Shown here piece by piece: positions 1 through 8,359 of a stretch of DNA of 64,000 bases (positions are counted from its first letter, which is position 1; each line of letters starts with the position of its first letter). The notes under the pieces are model-generated. The model ran no database searches and was not told where the DNA came from. It saw only the letters and a list, made by a program, of their open reading frames with translations. The stretch spans positions 62,001 through 126,000 of the forward strand of contig NZ_VSZS01000057.1 of NCBI RefSeq assembly GCF_008180155.1, written 5' to 3'. Both the position numbers and the translations under genes were made by a program. The DNA comes from Neoaquamicrobium microcysteis (lineage in GTDB: Bacteria; Pseudomonadota; Alphaproteobacteria; Rhizobiales; Rhizobiaceae).

Positions 1-830
1 GCGACGTTGAAGTCGCTGCCGAAGACCCGGCGAACCGAATCGAGCACCTCGAGCACCGAATAGCCGTGGTTGTAGCCGCAATTGGCGACAAGATTGCCAC
101 CGCCGGCACGCAGCCGCTGAAGCGCCAGCAGATGAACGTTTGCGAGGTCCGACACATGAATGTAGTCGCGTACGCAGGTGCCGTCGGGGGTGGGATAGTC
201 GTCGCCGAAAACCGTCAGCGAGGCTCGCTTGCCCAAGGCCGTCTCGCTTGCCACCTTGATGAGATGCGTCGCGCCCGGGGTGGACTGGCCGGTGCGGCCG
301 CGCGGGTCTGCGCCGGCCACGTTGAAGTAGCGCAGCGCGGTGTAGGTGAAATCGTGCGCCGCGGCGGCGTCGCGCAGCATCAGCTCGCTCATCAGCTTGG
401 ATGTGCCATAGGGCGATTCCGGCAGGAGCGGCGCCGTTTCCTGCACCGGGTCTATTCCGGCCGCGCCATAGACGGCGGCCGTGGAGGAGAAGATGAAATG
501 CCGGACCGACCCCTTGACGGCGGCTTCCAGCAGCGTGCGTGTCTTGCAGGTGTTGTTGGAGTAGTAGCCGAGCGGGTCGGCCACCGACTCTGGCACCACG
601 ATTGAGCCGGCGAAGTGGATGATCGCGTCCACCGAATGCTTCTCGATTAGCGAGCCCACCAGTTCGGCATCGCCTATGTCGCCCACCACCAGTCTTGCCT
701 CCGGCGCGACCGCCCATTCGAAGCCGGTAGAGAGCCGGTCCAGCACGACCACGTCCTCGCCCGCATCCAGCAGGGCCCACACCATGTGGCTGCCGATATA
801 GCCGGCCCCGCCTGTCACCAAGACTGCCAT
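1..830 (-). CDS. galE: UDP-glucose 4-epimerase, 3' end cut by window edge
   Basis: Interconverts UDP-glucose and UDP-galactose in the cytoplasm, supplying galactose for exopolysaccharide and LPS. Translation from the ATG at 830 begins MAVLVTGGAGYIGSHMV, the extended-SDR NAD-binding motif GxxGxxG. It continues through the S-S-T active-site region (HFIFSSTAAVYG) and the YxxxK motif (PYGTSKLMSE), then RYFNVAGADPRG, all typical of GalE. About 276 residues of an expected 325-340 are visible; the C-terminus lies left of position 1. The gene is separated by about 110 bases from the TRAP operon transcribed toward it. Family assignment is firm. Strict galactose specificity versus a C4-epimerase for another UDP-sugar cannot be told. 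Confidence 0.93.
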   Translation of the reverse strand, partial: MAVLVTGGAGYIGSHMVWALLDAGEDVVVLDRLSTGFEWAVAPEARLVVGDIGDAELVGSLIEKHSVDAIIHFAGSIVVPESVADPLGYYSNNTCKTRTLLEAAVKGSVRHFIFSSTAAVYGAAGIDPVQETAPLLPESPYGTSKLMSELMLRDAAAAHDFTYTALRYFNVAGADPRGRTGQSTPGATHLIKVASETALGKRASLTVFGDDYPTPDGTCVRDYIHVSDLANVHLLALQRLRAGGGNLVANCGYNHGYSVLEVLDSVRRVFGSDFNV

Positions 831-941
831 TCGTCAAACCCTCGCCATTCAAGGAACCGGTTCTACCGCACCGCACAATGCGCAACCGCAACTCTTATGG
901 CAACTGCCGATTTCAGGCCGGTTAACGCAGGGTGATGGGCG

Positions 942-2225
942 TCAAAAGCCGCTGACGCGCGGCAGCCATGTCGATAGCGCCGGCACGAAGGTCAGCAGCG
1001 CGAGAACCACGAGATGTGCGATGAAGAAGGGCGGCATTTCCCTCACAAGATCGGTCACCCTGATCTTCACTGTAGATGAGACGACGAAGAGCAGGCTTCC
1101 CACAGGCGGCGTGATGAGCCCCAGTGTCAGGTTTACGATAACAACGATCGCGAAGTGCACAGGGTCGATGCCGAGCGAGTGGGCGATCGGCGCCAGTATG
1201 GGAACCAGCACCATCACTCCCGGTAGCGGGTCCATGAACAGGCCGAAGACCAGCAGCAGGAGGTTCACGGCAAGCAGGAAGACGATCGGGCTGAGTTCCC
1301 AGCCGCCGATGGTGGCCGCAAGCGTCTGCGGCACGCTCTGTATGATGAGAACCCATGCGAAGGCGCGCGCCGCCGCGAGTATCAGCAGCACCGCCACGCT
1401 GACGAGTGCGGCGCGATAGACGATCTCGGGCAGGTCGCGCAGCTTGAGCGATCGGTAGACGAACATGCCGCAGACGAGGGCGTAGAACACCGCCACCACG
1501 GACGCTTCGGTGGGCGTGAAGATGCCTGCCCTGATGCCGCCGATGATGATGACTATCAGCATCAGCGCGGGTATCGCATGCAACGTGGTACGCATCATTT
1601 CGCCCGGCGAAGGCCGCGGTTCGGCGCTGCGATAGCCGCGCTGGCGGCAGACATACCAGTTAGCCGCACACAGCATCGCGGCCATCATCAGGCCCGGCAC
1701 AATGCCGGCCATGAACAGGGCACCCACGGACACGCGATCCACCTGCATCGCATAGAGGATCATGATGATCGACGGCGGGATGATCGGCCCGATCACCGCA
1801 CTCGACGCCGTAAGCGCGGCGGCGTACGGCCTGTCGTAGCCGCCCTTCTCCATCATCCGCACCATCATCGCGCCTGGACCGGCCGCGTCGGCCAGCGCCG
1901 ACCCCGAAATGCCCGCGAACATGGTGGACGACAGCACGTTGGCGTAGCCAAGCCCGCCGCGCAGGTGGCCGACGAACTGGGAGGCGAAGCGCAGCAGGAT
2001 ATGCGTCATCGCGCCGCCGGTCATCAGTTCGGCCGCCAGCACGAAGAATGGCACGGCCATGAGCGGAAAGGAATCCAGCCCGGAGAACATCTCCTTGACG
2101 ACGACGATCAGCGGATAGCTTGAGCCGAAATAGACCGCCAGCGCGGCCGATATGGCCATCGCGAACGCCACCGGCACGCCAATGACGAGCAGGACGAAGA
2201 ATGCACCGAAGAGGATAGCGGTCAT
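942..2225 (-). CDS. TRAP transporter large permease (DctM)
   Basis: The ion-coupled transport subunit of a tripartite ATP-independent periplasmic transporter in the inner membrane. The 427-residue product is almost entirely hydrophobic, with family-typical stretches: GVPVAFAMAISAAL near the start, GAMMVRMMEKGGYDRPYAAALTASSAVIGPIIPPSI in two parts, IFTPTEASVVA, and a C-terminal LITPPVGS. The start is ATG 2225 (MTAILFGAFF), matching usual DctM length; a longer in-frame reading to 2327 would run into the preceding gene. It follows the small permease gene with a 37-base gap, and the SBP gene lies upstream. The substrate cannot be read from this subunit. Confidence 0.92.
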   Translation of the reverse strand: MTAILFGAFFVLLVIGVPVAFAMAISAALAVYFGSSYPLIVVVKEMFSGLDSFPLMAVPFFVLAAELMTGGAMTHILLRFASQFVGHLRGGLGYANVLSSTMFAGISGSALADAAGPGAMMVRMMEKGGYDRPYAAALTASSAVIGPIIPPSIIMILYAMQVDRVSVGALFMAGIVPGLMMAAMLCAANWYVCRQRGYRSAEPRPSPGEMMRTTLHAIPALMLIVIIIGGIRAGIFTPTEASVVAVFYALVCGMFVYRSLKLRDLPEIVYRAALVSVAVLLILAAARAFAWVLIIQSVPQTLAATIGGWELSPIVFLLAVNLLLLVFGLFMDPLPGVMVLVPILAPIAHSLGIDPVHFAIVVIVNLTLGLITPPVGSLLFVVSSTVKIRVTDLVREMPPFFIAHLVVLALLTFVPALSTWLPRVSGF

Positions 2226-2262
2226 CGTTTCCCCACCGCTCCCGCGGTCGCGCCGGTGCGGC

Positions 2263-2775
2263 TCATCCCGCCACCGCCTGCTTGTCCATGGCCTGAGCAT
2301 CGCTGTCGGGCATGGTGCCACGCACATAGTGCTTCGCGATCAACAGCAAGTGGGCGACCAGCAGCACGAAGCCTATCGGCATGGCCGCGTAGACATAGCT
2401 GAAGGGTATGCGTGTCGCCGGGGTCATCTGGCGCCCCATCCGCAACATGTAGTCGTGGCCGATCCAGATCATCACGACGAAGAAGCCGAGAAGGAGGACC
2501 GCGATCAGCAGGCGCACCGCGCGCTGCATCCGCTGGCCCAACGCATCCTGCAAATTCGTAATGGCGACATGTCCGCCGAAGCGGAGCACCAGCCCGGCGC
2601 CCAGAAAGGTCAGCCATATCATCAGGTACCGCGCCACCTCTTCGGCCCAGACGATGGAAAAGTTGCTCAGATATCGCAAGGAGACGTTGGCGAAGACGAT
2701 CACCGACATGGCGGCAAGAAGCAGCACCAGAACCCATTTGTTGAGTTCCACGAACCAGCGCTCGAAGGTCTTCAT
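2263..2775 (-). CDS. TRAP transporter small permease (DctQ)
   Basis: The membrane partner that bridges the periplasmic binding protein and the large permease. The 170-residue product has four predicted membrane segments. Family features are WFVELNKWVLVLLLAAMSVIVF at the start and a central WAEEVARYLMIWLTFLGAGL segment, the charged patch conserved in DctQ proteins. ATG 2775 (MKTFERWFV) gives normal DctQ length; the upstream in-frame ATG at 2829 would only add a non-conserved tail. A strong hairpin (2793-2817) lies between the SBP gene and this one. Confidence 0.9.
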   Translation of the reverse strand: MKTFERWFVELNKWVLVLLLAAMSVIVFANVSLRYLSNFSIVWAEEVARYLMIWLTFLGAGLVLRFGGHVAITNLQDALGQRMQRAVRLLIAVLLLGFFVVMIWIGHDYMLRMGRQMTPATRIPFSYVYAAMPIGFVLLVAHLLLIAKHYVRGTMPDSDAQAMDKQAVAG

Positions 2776-2792
2776 GAACCCGTCCCCGAAAC

Positions 2793-2817
2793 GCCGGCGC
2801 GGCAAGACCGCGCCGGC
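2793..2817 (-). promoter_or_regulatory. Strong intercistronic hairpin after the TRAP SBP gene
   Basis: A perfect 10-bp stem, GCCGGCGCGG/CCGCGCCGGC, with a 5-base loop occupies the 63-base gap between the binding-protein and small-permease genes. No T-tract follows. It is therefore more likely an mRNA 3'-end stabiliser or partial attenuator that raises binding protein over permease than a full terminator. Role is inferred. Confidence 0.55.
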
Positions 2818-2838
2818 AGGTCCCATCATCCCGACCGA

Positions 2839-3834
2839 CTATTCGGTCGCGATGATCTGGTCGACCAGTTCCTTGTCATAGGTACCGTAGTACTGCTCGT
2901 ACGCGGAACCCAGCGCTTCCTGGAACGCGGCCTTCTGCTCGGTCGAGAGTTCGCCCACTTCCATTCCGGCCTCACGAAGCTGGGCCACGCCGGAGGTCTC
3001 TACGTTGTCGACGAAACCGCGCATGGCAACAGCGGCTTCGCTGGCCGCCTTGCGGAACAGTTCCTGGTCTTCCGCCGACATGCCGTCCCAGAGCTGCTGC
3101 GAGACGAGCAGCATGGCCGGCGAATAGACGTGGCCGGACACGGTCAGGTACTTCTGAACCTCGGAAAGATTGGCCGACGTGATGACGGAAAGCGGGTTTT
3201 CCTGTCCGTCGATCGTGCCCTGCTGCAGCGCGCCGATAACCTCCGGCCATGCCATCGGCGTGGGAGCAGCACCCAGCGTCTCGAAGGCGGTGATGTGGAT
3301 CGGGTTTTCCATCGTGCGCAGCTTCAGGCCGGCAACATCGGCAGGCCCGGCAATAGCGTTGCGGTTGTTGGTGATGTGGCGGAAGCCCTGCTCACCCCAT
3401 GCCAGCGCCACGAGCCCCGCATCGTCGAACTTCGCAAGGATGTCCTGTCCGATGGGGCCATCCAGCACCGTGCGCGCGTGGGCGAGGTCACGGAACAGGA
3501 ACGGGATGTCGAACACGCCGGTTTCGGGAACGAAGTTGGAAAGCGTGCCGGACGACACGATGGTGGCCTCGACGGTACCGAGTTGAAGGCCCTCGATCAC
3601 TTCGCGCTCGCCGCCCAGTCCAGACGAGGGGAAGTGGCGGAAGGTGAACCGGTCGCCTGCTTCAGCCTCGACGACCTCTTCCCACTTCTCGGCGGCCACA
3701 CCGTAGTGCGACTCGACGGCCAGCGCGTAGCCGAGCTTCACTTCCTGCTGCGCCTGCGCCACGCCGACAAAGCCTGGTCCGCTCACGGCCAGCGCAATGG
3801 CGGCTGCCCCGATATGCTTGGTGAAATGCGTCAT
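2839..3834 (-). CDS. TRAP transporter substrate-binding protein (DctP family)
   Basis: The periplasmic receptor of the first TRAP system. The 331-residue product has a signal peptide ending around VGVAQAQ, then the DctP fold: KLGYALAVESHYGVAAEKW, LGGEREVIEGLQLGTVEAT, and the conserved arginine region LKLRTMENPIHITAFETLGA followed by PMAWPEVIGALQQGTIDGQE. The RTM arginine is the one that pairs with a substrate carboxylate in this family, so an organic acid is likely. Start ATG 3834 has a GGGAG site about 11 bases upstream. First gene of the operon, followed by DctQ and DctM. Which acid is unknown. Confidence 0.92.
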   Translation of the reverse strand: MTHFTKHIGAAAIALAVSGPGFVGVAQAQQEVKLGYALAVESHYGVAAEKWEEVVEAEAGDRFTFRHFPSSGLGGEREVIEGLQLGTVEATIVSSGTLSNFVPETGVFDIPFLFRDLAHARTVLDGPIGQDILAKFDDAGLVALAWGEQGFRHITNNRNAIAGPADVAGLKLRTMENPIHITAFETLGAAPTPMAWPEVIGALQQGTIDGQENPLSVITSANLSEVQKYLTVSGHVYSPAMLLVSQQLWDGMSAEDQELFRKAASEAAVAMRGFVDNVETSGVAQLREAGMEVGELSTEQKAAFQEALGSAYEQYYGTYDKELVDQIIATE

Positions 3835-3854
3835 CCGTGATTCTCTCCCTGATG

Positions 3855-3870
3855 TGCAGGCGCGCCTGCA
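3855..3870. promoter_or_regulatory. Perfect 16-bp palindrome upstream of the TRAP operon
   Basis: TGCAGGCGCGCCTGCA is a perfect palindrome without a spacer, 20 bases upstream of the SBP start codon. The position suits an operator for a dimeric repressor of the TRAP operon. No regulator gene is adjacent, so this is inference. Confidence 0.35.
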
Positions 3871-3953
3871 ATAGCTGTCGCATGGTGCGAGGTGTCGGCT
3901 TATGCCAGCTTCGGACGCCGCGTTCAATCTTTGCGGGTATCGTATCGCGCGGC

Positions 3954-5672
3954 CTATCGCGCTTGACGAAGGATTTCCGGTTCGGGCGTCAGCGCCGCCT
4001 TGAGCCGCTCGATGCTGGCAGGCGTCCACCCTTGCGGCTGCGTTACCTCCATCCACGCATCGACGTAATGTTCCGGCGCATAGGTGTGCCCATGACCGAT
4101 AGGCGCCGTGGTAGCAAGCGCCATGTCGAGCGCGAGTTGAAGCAGCGTGATGACGGGATACCAGCGCAACTCGTCCGATACGTCCGGTCCGCGCGGTCCA
4201 GTCATCCATGCCGGCTCGCGGTAGAAGGCTCCCGGCTCGAAGAACGTCACCGGGTCGCTTGCGTACTGGAGATAGACGATGCGGATCGGTCCCCACTCGG
4301 CGCCAGGCGGCTTGGTCATTCCGGTCTGGTTTGCGAAGCGGATCGCCGAGCCATCGCGGAACTGGGGCAACCATGCAGGCGAGCCGGTGTTGCGGCCGGA
4401 GGTTGCGGCGCGCCACGTGACGCTGGAAAACGGAGGGCCGCTCCACAACGCCCCGTGAAATGGATCGCCGACCACATCGAAGATGTTGAAGGAGAGGTCC
4501 GAGTTCAGCGCTCCGAGGCTCAGCCCGTGCAGATAGAGTCTCGGCCGGCTGTTTTCGGGCAACGCCGTCCAGTATTCGTAGACGGCGGCAAACAGCGCCC
4601 TCGATGTCTCGGCCCCGTAGCCCGGTTCGATGAGCAGCGAAAGCCAACTCGTCAGGTAGGAATATTGCACTGCCACGCTGGCGACGTCGCCGCGATGCAG
4701 ATGTTCCAGCGCGTCGGTTGCCGAGGGGTCGATCCACCCGGTGCCGGTCGGCGTCACAAGCACCAGCAGCGACCGTTCGAAAGCACCGGTGCGCTTGAGT
4801 TCCTCCAGGGCAAGCGCAACCCGCGCCTCGACCGTTTCGGCCGAGTTGAGGCCCACGAACACGCGGATCGGCTCCATTGCGTCACCGTCGGACAGCGCGG
4901 CGATCTCGTCGCGCGTCGGGCCCGAAGAGACGAACTGGCGCCCGGCGCGGCCGAGCAGTTCCCAGCCGATGAGCGATGCCGCGCTGCCCGTCTTCAGCGG
5001 ATCGGCGGGCTGTTCCACCCCGCTCTCGATCAGCGCGTCGAACTGCTGGAAGGACGTATCCGCCACCCTCAGCCCGAACCGCAGCAGGACGCCGTCCACC
5101 ACCGACCAGAAGAACGCGATAGCGATCAGCGCGCCCAATACGTTGGCGACGCGCCGCGGGATGTAGCGGTGGAGATATTGCGAAACCAGATGGAGCGTGA
5201 GCTTGAAAAGGCGGGCAAGCATCATGATCGCGATGAATACGGCAAGCGCGATCAGCCCAACCTCCATCGGCCGCGCACCGGCAACCGGTTCGAGGTCCAT
5301 CAATATGCGGATGGAGTTTTGCCACTCCGACGCGCGCCATAGAAAGAGCAGCGCGGCCGCTATGGTGAAAACCGCTGCCGAAAGCTTGGCGGACAACTCG
5401 ATCTGGCGCGAGGGCTGCGGCAGTTCCAGGTAAGACCACAGCCAGCGCGCGAACACGCCGATGCCGTAGCCTGCCGCAAACGAGCATCCGGAAAGCACGC
5501 CCTGCAGGACGAAGTCGCGCGGGATGAGACTTGGCGTGAGCGAGGCGGCGAAAAACAGCGTCCCTAGCAGCAGCCCGACCGTGCAGAACGATCCGCCAAG
5601 GGCGGCCACCCAGCCTAGGATCGTCGCGGGAAGGGTCCGGATACCGGTTTCTCGGGAGCGCATGGAGGTCAT
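3954..5672 (-). CDS. Membrane-anchored alpha/beta hydrolase (Abhydrolase_9 family)
   Basis: A 572-residue protein of the Abhydrolase_9 / DUF2319 type. The N-terminal third (about residues 15-190) is membrane-embedded with several hydrophobic helices, including LTPSLIPRDFVLQGVLSG, a signature of the N-terminal domain. The C-terminal part is an alpha/beta hydrolase with the nucleophile elbow in RLYLHGLSLGALNSD (GLSLG, serine about residue 390). Members of this family are inner-membrane proteins of unknown substrate, usually annotated as probable esterases or lipases. Two ATGs three codons apart (5672, 5663) can start it. It stands alone, divergent from the MFS exporter. Confidence 0.8.
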   Translation of the reverse strand: MTSMRSRETGIRTLPATILGWVAALGGSFCTVGLLLGTLFFAASLTPSLIPRDFVLQGVLSGCSFAAGYGIGVFARWLWSYLELPQPSRQIELSAKLSAAVFTIAAALLFLWRASEWQNSIRILMDLEPVAGARPMEVGLIALAVFIAIMMLARLFKLTLHLVSQYLHRYIPRRVANVLGALIAIAFFWSVVDGVLLRFGLRVADTSFQQFDALIESGVEQPADPLKTGSAASLIGWELLGRAGRQFVSSGPTRDEIAALSDGDAMEPIRVFVGLNSAETVEARVALALEELKRTGAFERSLLVLVTPTGTGWIDPSATDALEHLHRGDVASVAVQYSYLTSWLSLLIEPGYGAETSRALFAAVYEYWTALPENSRPRLYLHGLSLGALNSDLSFNIFDVVGDPFHGALWSGPPFSSVTWRAATSGRNTGSPAWLPQFRDGSAIRFANQTGMTKPPGAEWGPIRIVYLQYASDPVTFFEPGAFYREPAWMTGPRGPDVSDELRWYPVITLLQLALDMALATTAPIGHGHTYAPEHYVDAWMEVTQPQGWTPASIERLKAALTPEPEILRQAR

Positions 5673-5828
5673 TTAGCTGCATCGCAGCACGTTTCAAAGA
5701 GGCAAACACCCGCCTCGCACCCTGCCACGCATATGGCCGCGCGAGCGCCAGTCGTTGGTCCAGCAGCGTCGAAACACAAGCTTGGGCCGTTGATGTGCGG
5801 TAAGGAAAGGCTCCCGCATCGTCCCGCC

Positions 5829-7070
5829 ATGCCCATGTCCCCATCACCGCAATCCGAAGATCGCTACGCCGCCTTTCGCCATTCCTCCTATCTGAGGTTC
5901 TGGGCCGCGCGCTTCTTGACGACCTTCGCCACGCAGATCGTGTCCGTAGCGGTCGGGTGGCAGGTCTACGATCTGACACGCAACCCTTTCGATCTCGGGC
6001 TTGTCGGCCTCGTTCAGTTCGCCCCCTCGCTGCTTCTGGTGCTGGTGACCGGCGCGGTAGCCGACCGCTTCGGCCGCAGGCTCGTGATGGCGCTGGCAAT
6101 TCTGCTGGAGGCTCTGTGCGCGCTGGCGCTGCTCACGCTCAGCCTGCGAGGCCTAACCTCGGTGACGCAGGTTTTCGTCGTGCTGGCCGTCTTCGGCGTC
6201 GCGCGATCGTTCTTCGGCCCAGCCTCTGCATCGCTGGTCGCCAATCTGGTCCCGCCGCAGGATTTCGCCAACGCAGTCGCATGGAACTCCTCTGCCTGGC
6301 AGACGGCGACGATTGTCGGCCCGGTCGCCGGCGGCCTGCTTTACGGGCTCGCGCCCGAAGCCGCCTACGCCGTGGCCGCCGCGATGATGGCCAGCGCCGG
6401 CATCCTGATTTTCTCCATACCCAAGCCGCAGCAGCATACCGAGACGGAGCGGCCGTCGCTGGAAACGCTTTTCGCCGGCTTCCGCTATATTCGCAGCGAG
6501 AAGATAGTGCTGGGCGCGATCTCGCTGGACCTGTTCGCGGTGCTGCTGGGCGGCGCGGTCGCGCTCCTGCCCGTCTATGCGCGTGACATTCTGGAACTCG
6601 GCCCATGGGGGCTGGGCCTGTTGCGCGCGGCCCCCGGCATAGGCGCAATCGTCGTCGCGATCTGGCTTGCCGGTCACCCCATCCGCGACCACGCGGGCCT
6701 CATCATGTTCTTCTTCGTCGGCCTTTTCGGGGTTTTCACGGCGGTGTTTGGCATCTCGACCATTCCTTGGCTTTCGATCACGGCGCTGGCGTTGCTGGGC
6801 GCTGCCGACATGATCTCGGTCTATATCCGCGAGACACTGATCCAACTCTGGACGCCGGACCGTGTGCGCGGCCGCGTCAACGCCGTCAACATGGTGTTCG
6901 TGGGCGCGTCCAACGAGTTGGGCGAGTTCCGCGCCGGCTCGATGGCGGCGCTCGTCGGCACGGTCCCGGCCGTCGTGTTCGGCGGTGTCGGCGCCGTTGG
7001 CGTTGCCGTTCTGTGGGCCCGGCTGTTTCCCGAACTCAGGAAGGCTCGGCGTCTCGACGGTCGGGTGTAA
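5829..7070 (+). CDS. MFS transporter (MFS_3 / EntS-like exporter family)
   Basis: Inner-membrane permease of the major facilitator superfamily, about 12 helices. The helix 2-3 loop motif is GAVADRFGRRLVM, and the region WNSSAWQTATIVGPVAGG plus the RGRVNAVN motif late in the protein are typical of the MFS_3 group that includes the enterobactin exporter. Start is taken at ATG 5829 (MPMSPSPQSEDRY), giving 413 residues; ATG 5835 is equally possible, and in-frame ATGs further upstream would add an Arg/Ala-rich tail unlike the family. The 3' end overlaps the convergent GATase gene by 35 bases. Substrate unknown. Confidence 0.85.
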   Translation: MPMSPSPQSEDRYAAFRHSSYLRFWAARFLTTFATQIVSVAVGWQVYDLTRNPFDLGLVGLVQFAPSLLLVLVTGAVADRFGRRLVMALAILLEALCALALLTLSLRGLTSVTQVFVVLAVFGVARSFFGPASASLVANLVPPQDFANAVAWNSSAWQTATIVGPVAGGLLYGLAPEAAYAVAAAMMASAGILIFSIPKPQQHTETERPSLETLFAGFRYIRSEKIVLGAISLDLFAVLLGGAVALLPVYARDILELGPWGLGLLRAAPGIGAIVVAIWLAGHPIRDHAGLIMFFFVGLFGVFTAVFGISTIPWLSITALALLGAADMISVYIRETLIQLWTPDRVRGRVNAVNMVFVGASNELGEFRAGSMAALVGTVPAVVFGGVGAVGVAVLWARLFPELRKARRLDGRV

Positions 7071-7815
7071 CGCCTGTCGCCACCGCGTGCACAATGGCAG
7101 GGCTGCGCGCAGGTTCCTTGTCCTCGAAGATCAACGCCAGAAAGTCCTCAAGCCAGCGCTTCAGCCTGAAGTCCCAGATCATGCGGCCGGCCAGATGGTC
7201 GTTGCCCACCTGCGCGCCGGGCAGCACGAAGCGGTGTGCGCCGCGTACCACCCATCGCTGCATCATAACCCGGGTCAACTCGGCGTGGAACTGGATACCC
7301 CAGGCCTTTTTGCCATAGCGGAAGGCCTGGTTGGGATAGTGATCGGCTTCCGCCAGCAGCTTCGCGCCAGAGGGCAAGGAGAAGCCTTCCCGATGAAACT
7401 GGTAGACCATGCCGGGCCAGTCCATCAGGCGCGAGCCGGCTTCGGTCGCGCGGATCGGATACCAGCCGATCTCGACCAGCCCGTCGTCGTGGCCGTCAAC
7501 CTTGCCGCCGAGATGGTTGACCAGCATCTGCGCGCCAAGACAGATGCCGAGAAACGGCTTTTCTTCCTTGAGAGGCACGGACAGCCAGTCGGTCTCGCGG
7601 CGGATGAACTCGTCGGGATCGTTGGCGCTCATCGGCCCGCCGAAAACCACCACGCCGCGGTGATCGGCGAGTGTATCGGGCAGCGGATCGCCCAGAGGCG
7701 GGCGACGGATATCGAGATGGAAACCGGACGCTGTGAGCAGTTGGCCGACCCGGCCGGGGCTGGACATCTCCTGATGGAGCACGATCAGTATCTTGCCCTT
7801 GTCCGCATGCGTCAT
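7036..7815 (-). CDS. Class I glutamine amidotransferase-like protein
   Basis: A free-standing GATase domain of the GuaA-like group (COG0518), 259 residues. It has the nucleophile elbow FLGICLGAQMLVNHLGG with the catalytic Cys, an oxyanion region VVFGGPMSANDPDE, and the His-Glu pair in WGIQFHAELT. Such proteins hydrolyse glutamine, or act on gamma-glutamyl compounds. No synthetase domain is attached, so the acceptor is unknown. Start ATG 7815 (MTHADKGK) is 7 bases after the stop of the TerB gene, with an AGGAAG site inside that gene's end. It appears to be the last gene of the leftward heme operon. Confidence 0.85.
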   Translation of the reverse strand: MTHADKGKILIVLHQEMSSPGRVGQLLTASGFHLDIRRPPLGDPLPDTLADHRGVVVFGGPMSANDPDEFIRRETDWLSVPLKEEKPFLGICLGAQMLVNHLGGKVDGHDDGLVEIGWYPIRATEAGSRLMDWPGMVYQFHREGFSLPSGAKLLAEADHYPNQAFRYGKKAWGIQFHAELTRVMMQRWVVRGAHRFVLPGAQVGNDHLAGRMIWDFRLKRWLEDFLALIFEDKEPARSPAIVHAVATGVTPDRRDAEPS

Positions 7816-7822
7816 GGTCAGT

Positions 7823-8302
7823 TCAGTCTTCCTGCTCCGGCGCATCGTCGTCTTGCGCATCGCGCACCCGTCTGCGCATCCGCATGCGGTCTCGCGGCGA
7901 AACGCCGATCAGCTCGGCCGTGCGCCAGACGATGTTGTCTTCCAGCTCATGCATTTCGCCGTCGGCATACACCATCTCCCAAAGGATGCCGATGAACTCG
8001 ACCTTGGCGTCCTCGTCGAGCCCGCGATTGAGCACACTGGTGAACGCGAAGAGATCGACGGCCTCGCGATGCGCATCCTCGCCGGCCTTGACGATCGCTT
8101 CCAGTTCGCCGCCCGACAGCGAATACGAACCGGCAAGAAGCTCACGCATCCGCTTGCGCTCGTCCTCCGAGCGCACGCCGTCAGCATCGATGACGAAGAA
8201 CATCAGGGCGGCGGCTGCAACGCGAGGATCGTCTGCCGCCAGCCCCTTGCTTCGAGGCTTGTCGGGAAGCGAACCGAAAAACGACTTCAATCTATCGAGC
8301 AT
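7823..8302 (-). CDS. TerB-family (tellurite resistance-like) small protein
   Basis: A 159-residue all-helical protein with the TerB domain at about residues 28-140: VAAAALMFFVIDADGVRSEDERK and ILWEMVYADGEMHELEDN, the two acidic metal-binding-like helices with the DG...E pattern. No other ter genes are nearby. The function in Hyphomicrobiales is unknown and the name should not be read as evidence for tellurite resistance. It lies downstream of hemY with a 57-base gap, on the same strand. Confidence 0.85.
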   Translation of the reverse strand: MLDRLKSFFGSLPDKPRSKGLAADDPRVAAAALMFFVIDADGVRSEDERKRMRELLAGSYSLSGGELEAIVKAGEDAHREAVDLFAFTSVLNRGLDEDAKVEFIGILWEMVYADGEMHELEDNIVWRTAELIGVSPRDRMRMRRRVRDAQDDDAPEQED

Positions 8303-8359
8303 TTCCCGCCCATGTACAGCATGCCTTGATCTGCCTCTTCCTTAGCGCGAAGCCGGCGT

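Noticed and set aside
2152-3840. A 562-codon open frame on the plus strand opposite the TRAP permease and binding-protein genes
   Set aside because: It is the mirror of GC-rich coding DNA: His/Arg/Gly-rich, no domain, and it covers three clear TRAP genes on the other strand.
7823-8302. TerB-like gene as evidence for tellurite resistance
   Set aside because: No terA, terC, terD or terE nearby, and single TerB-domain proteins are common housekeeping genes in this order.
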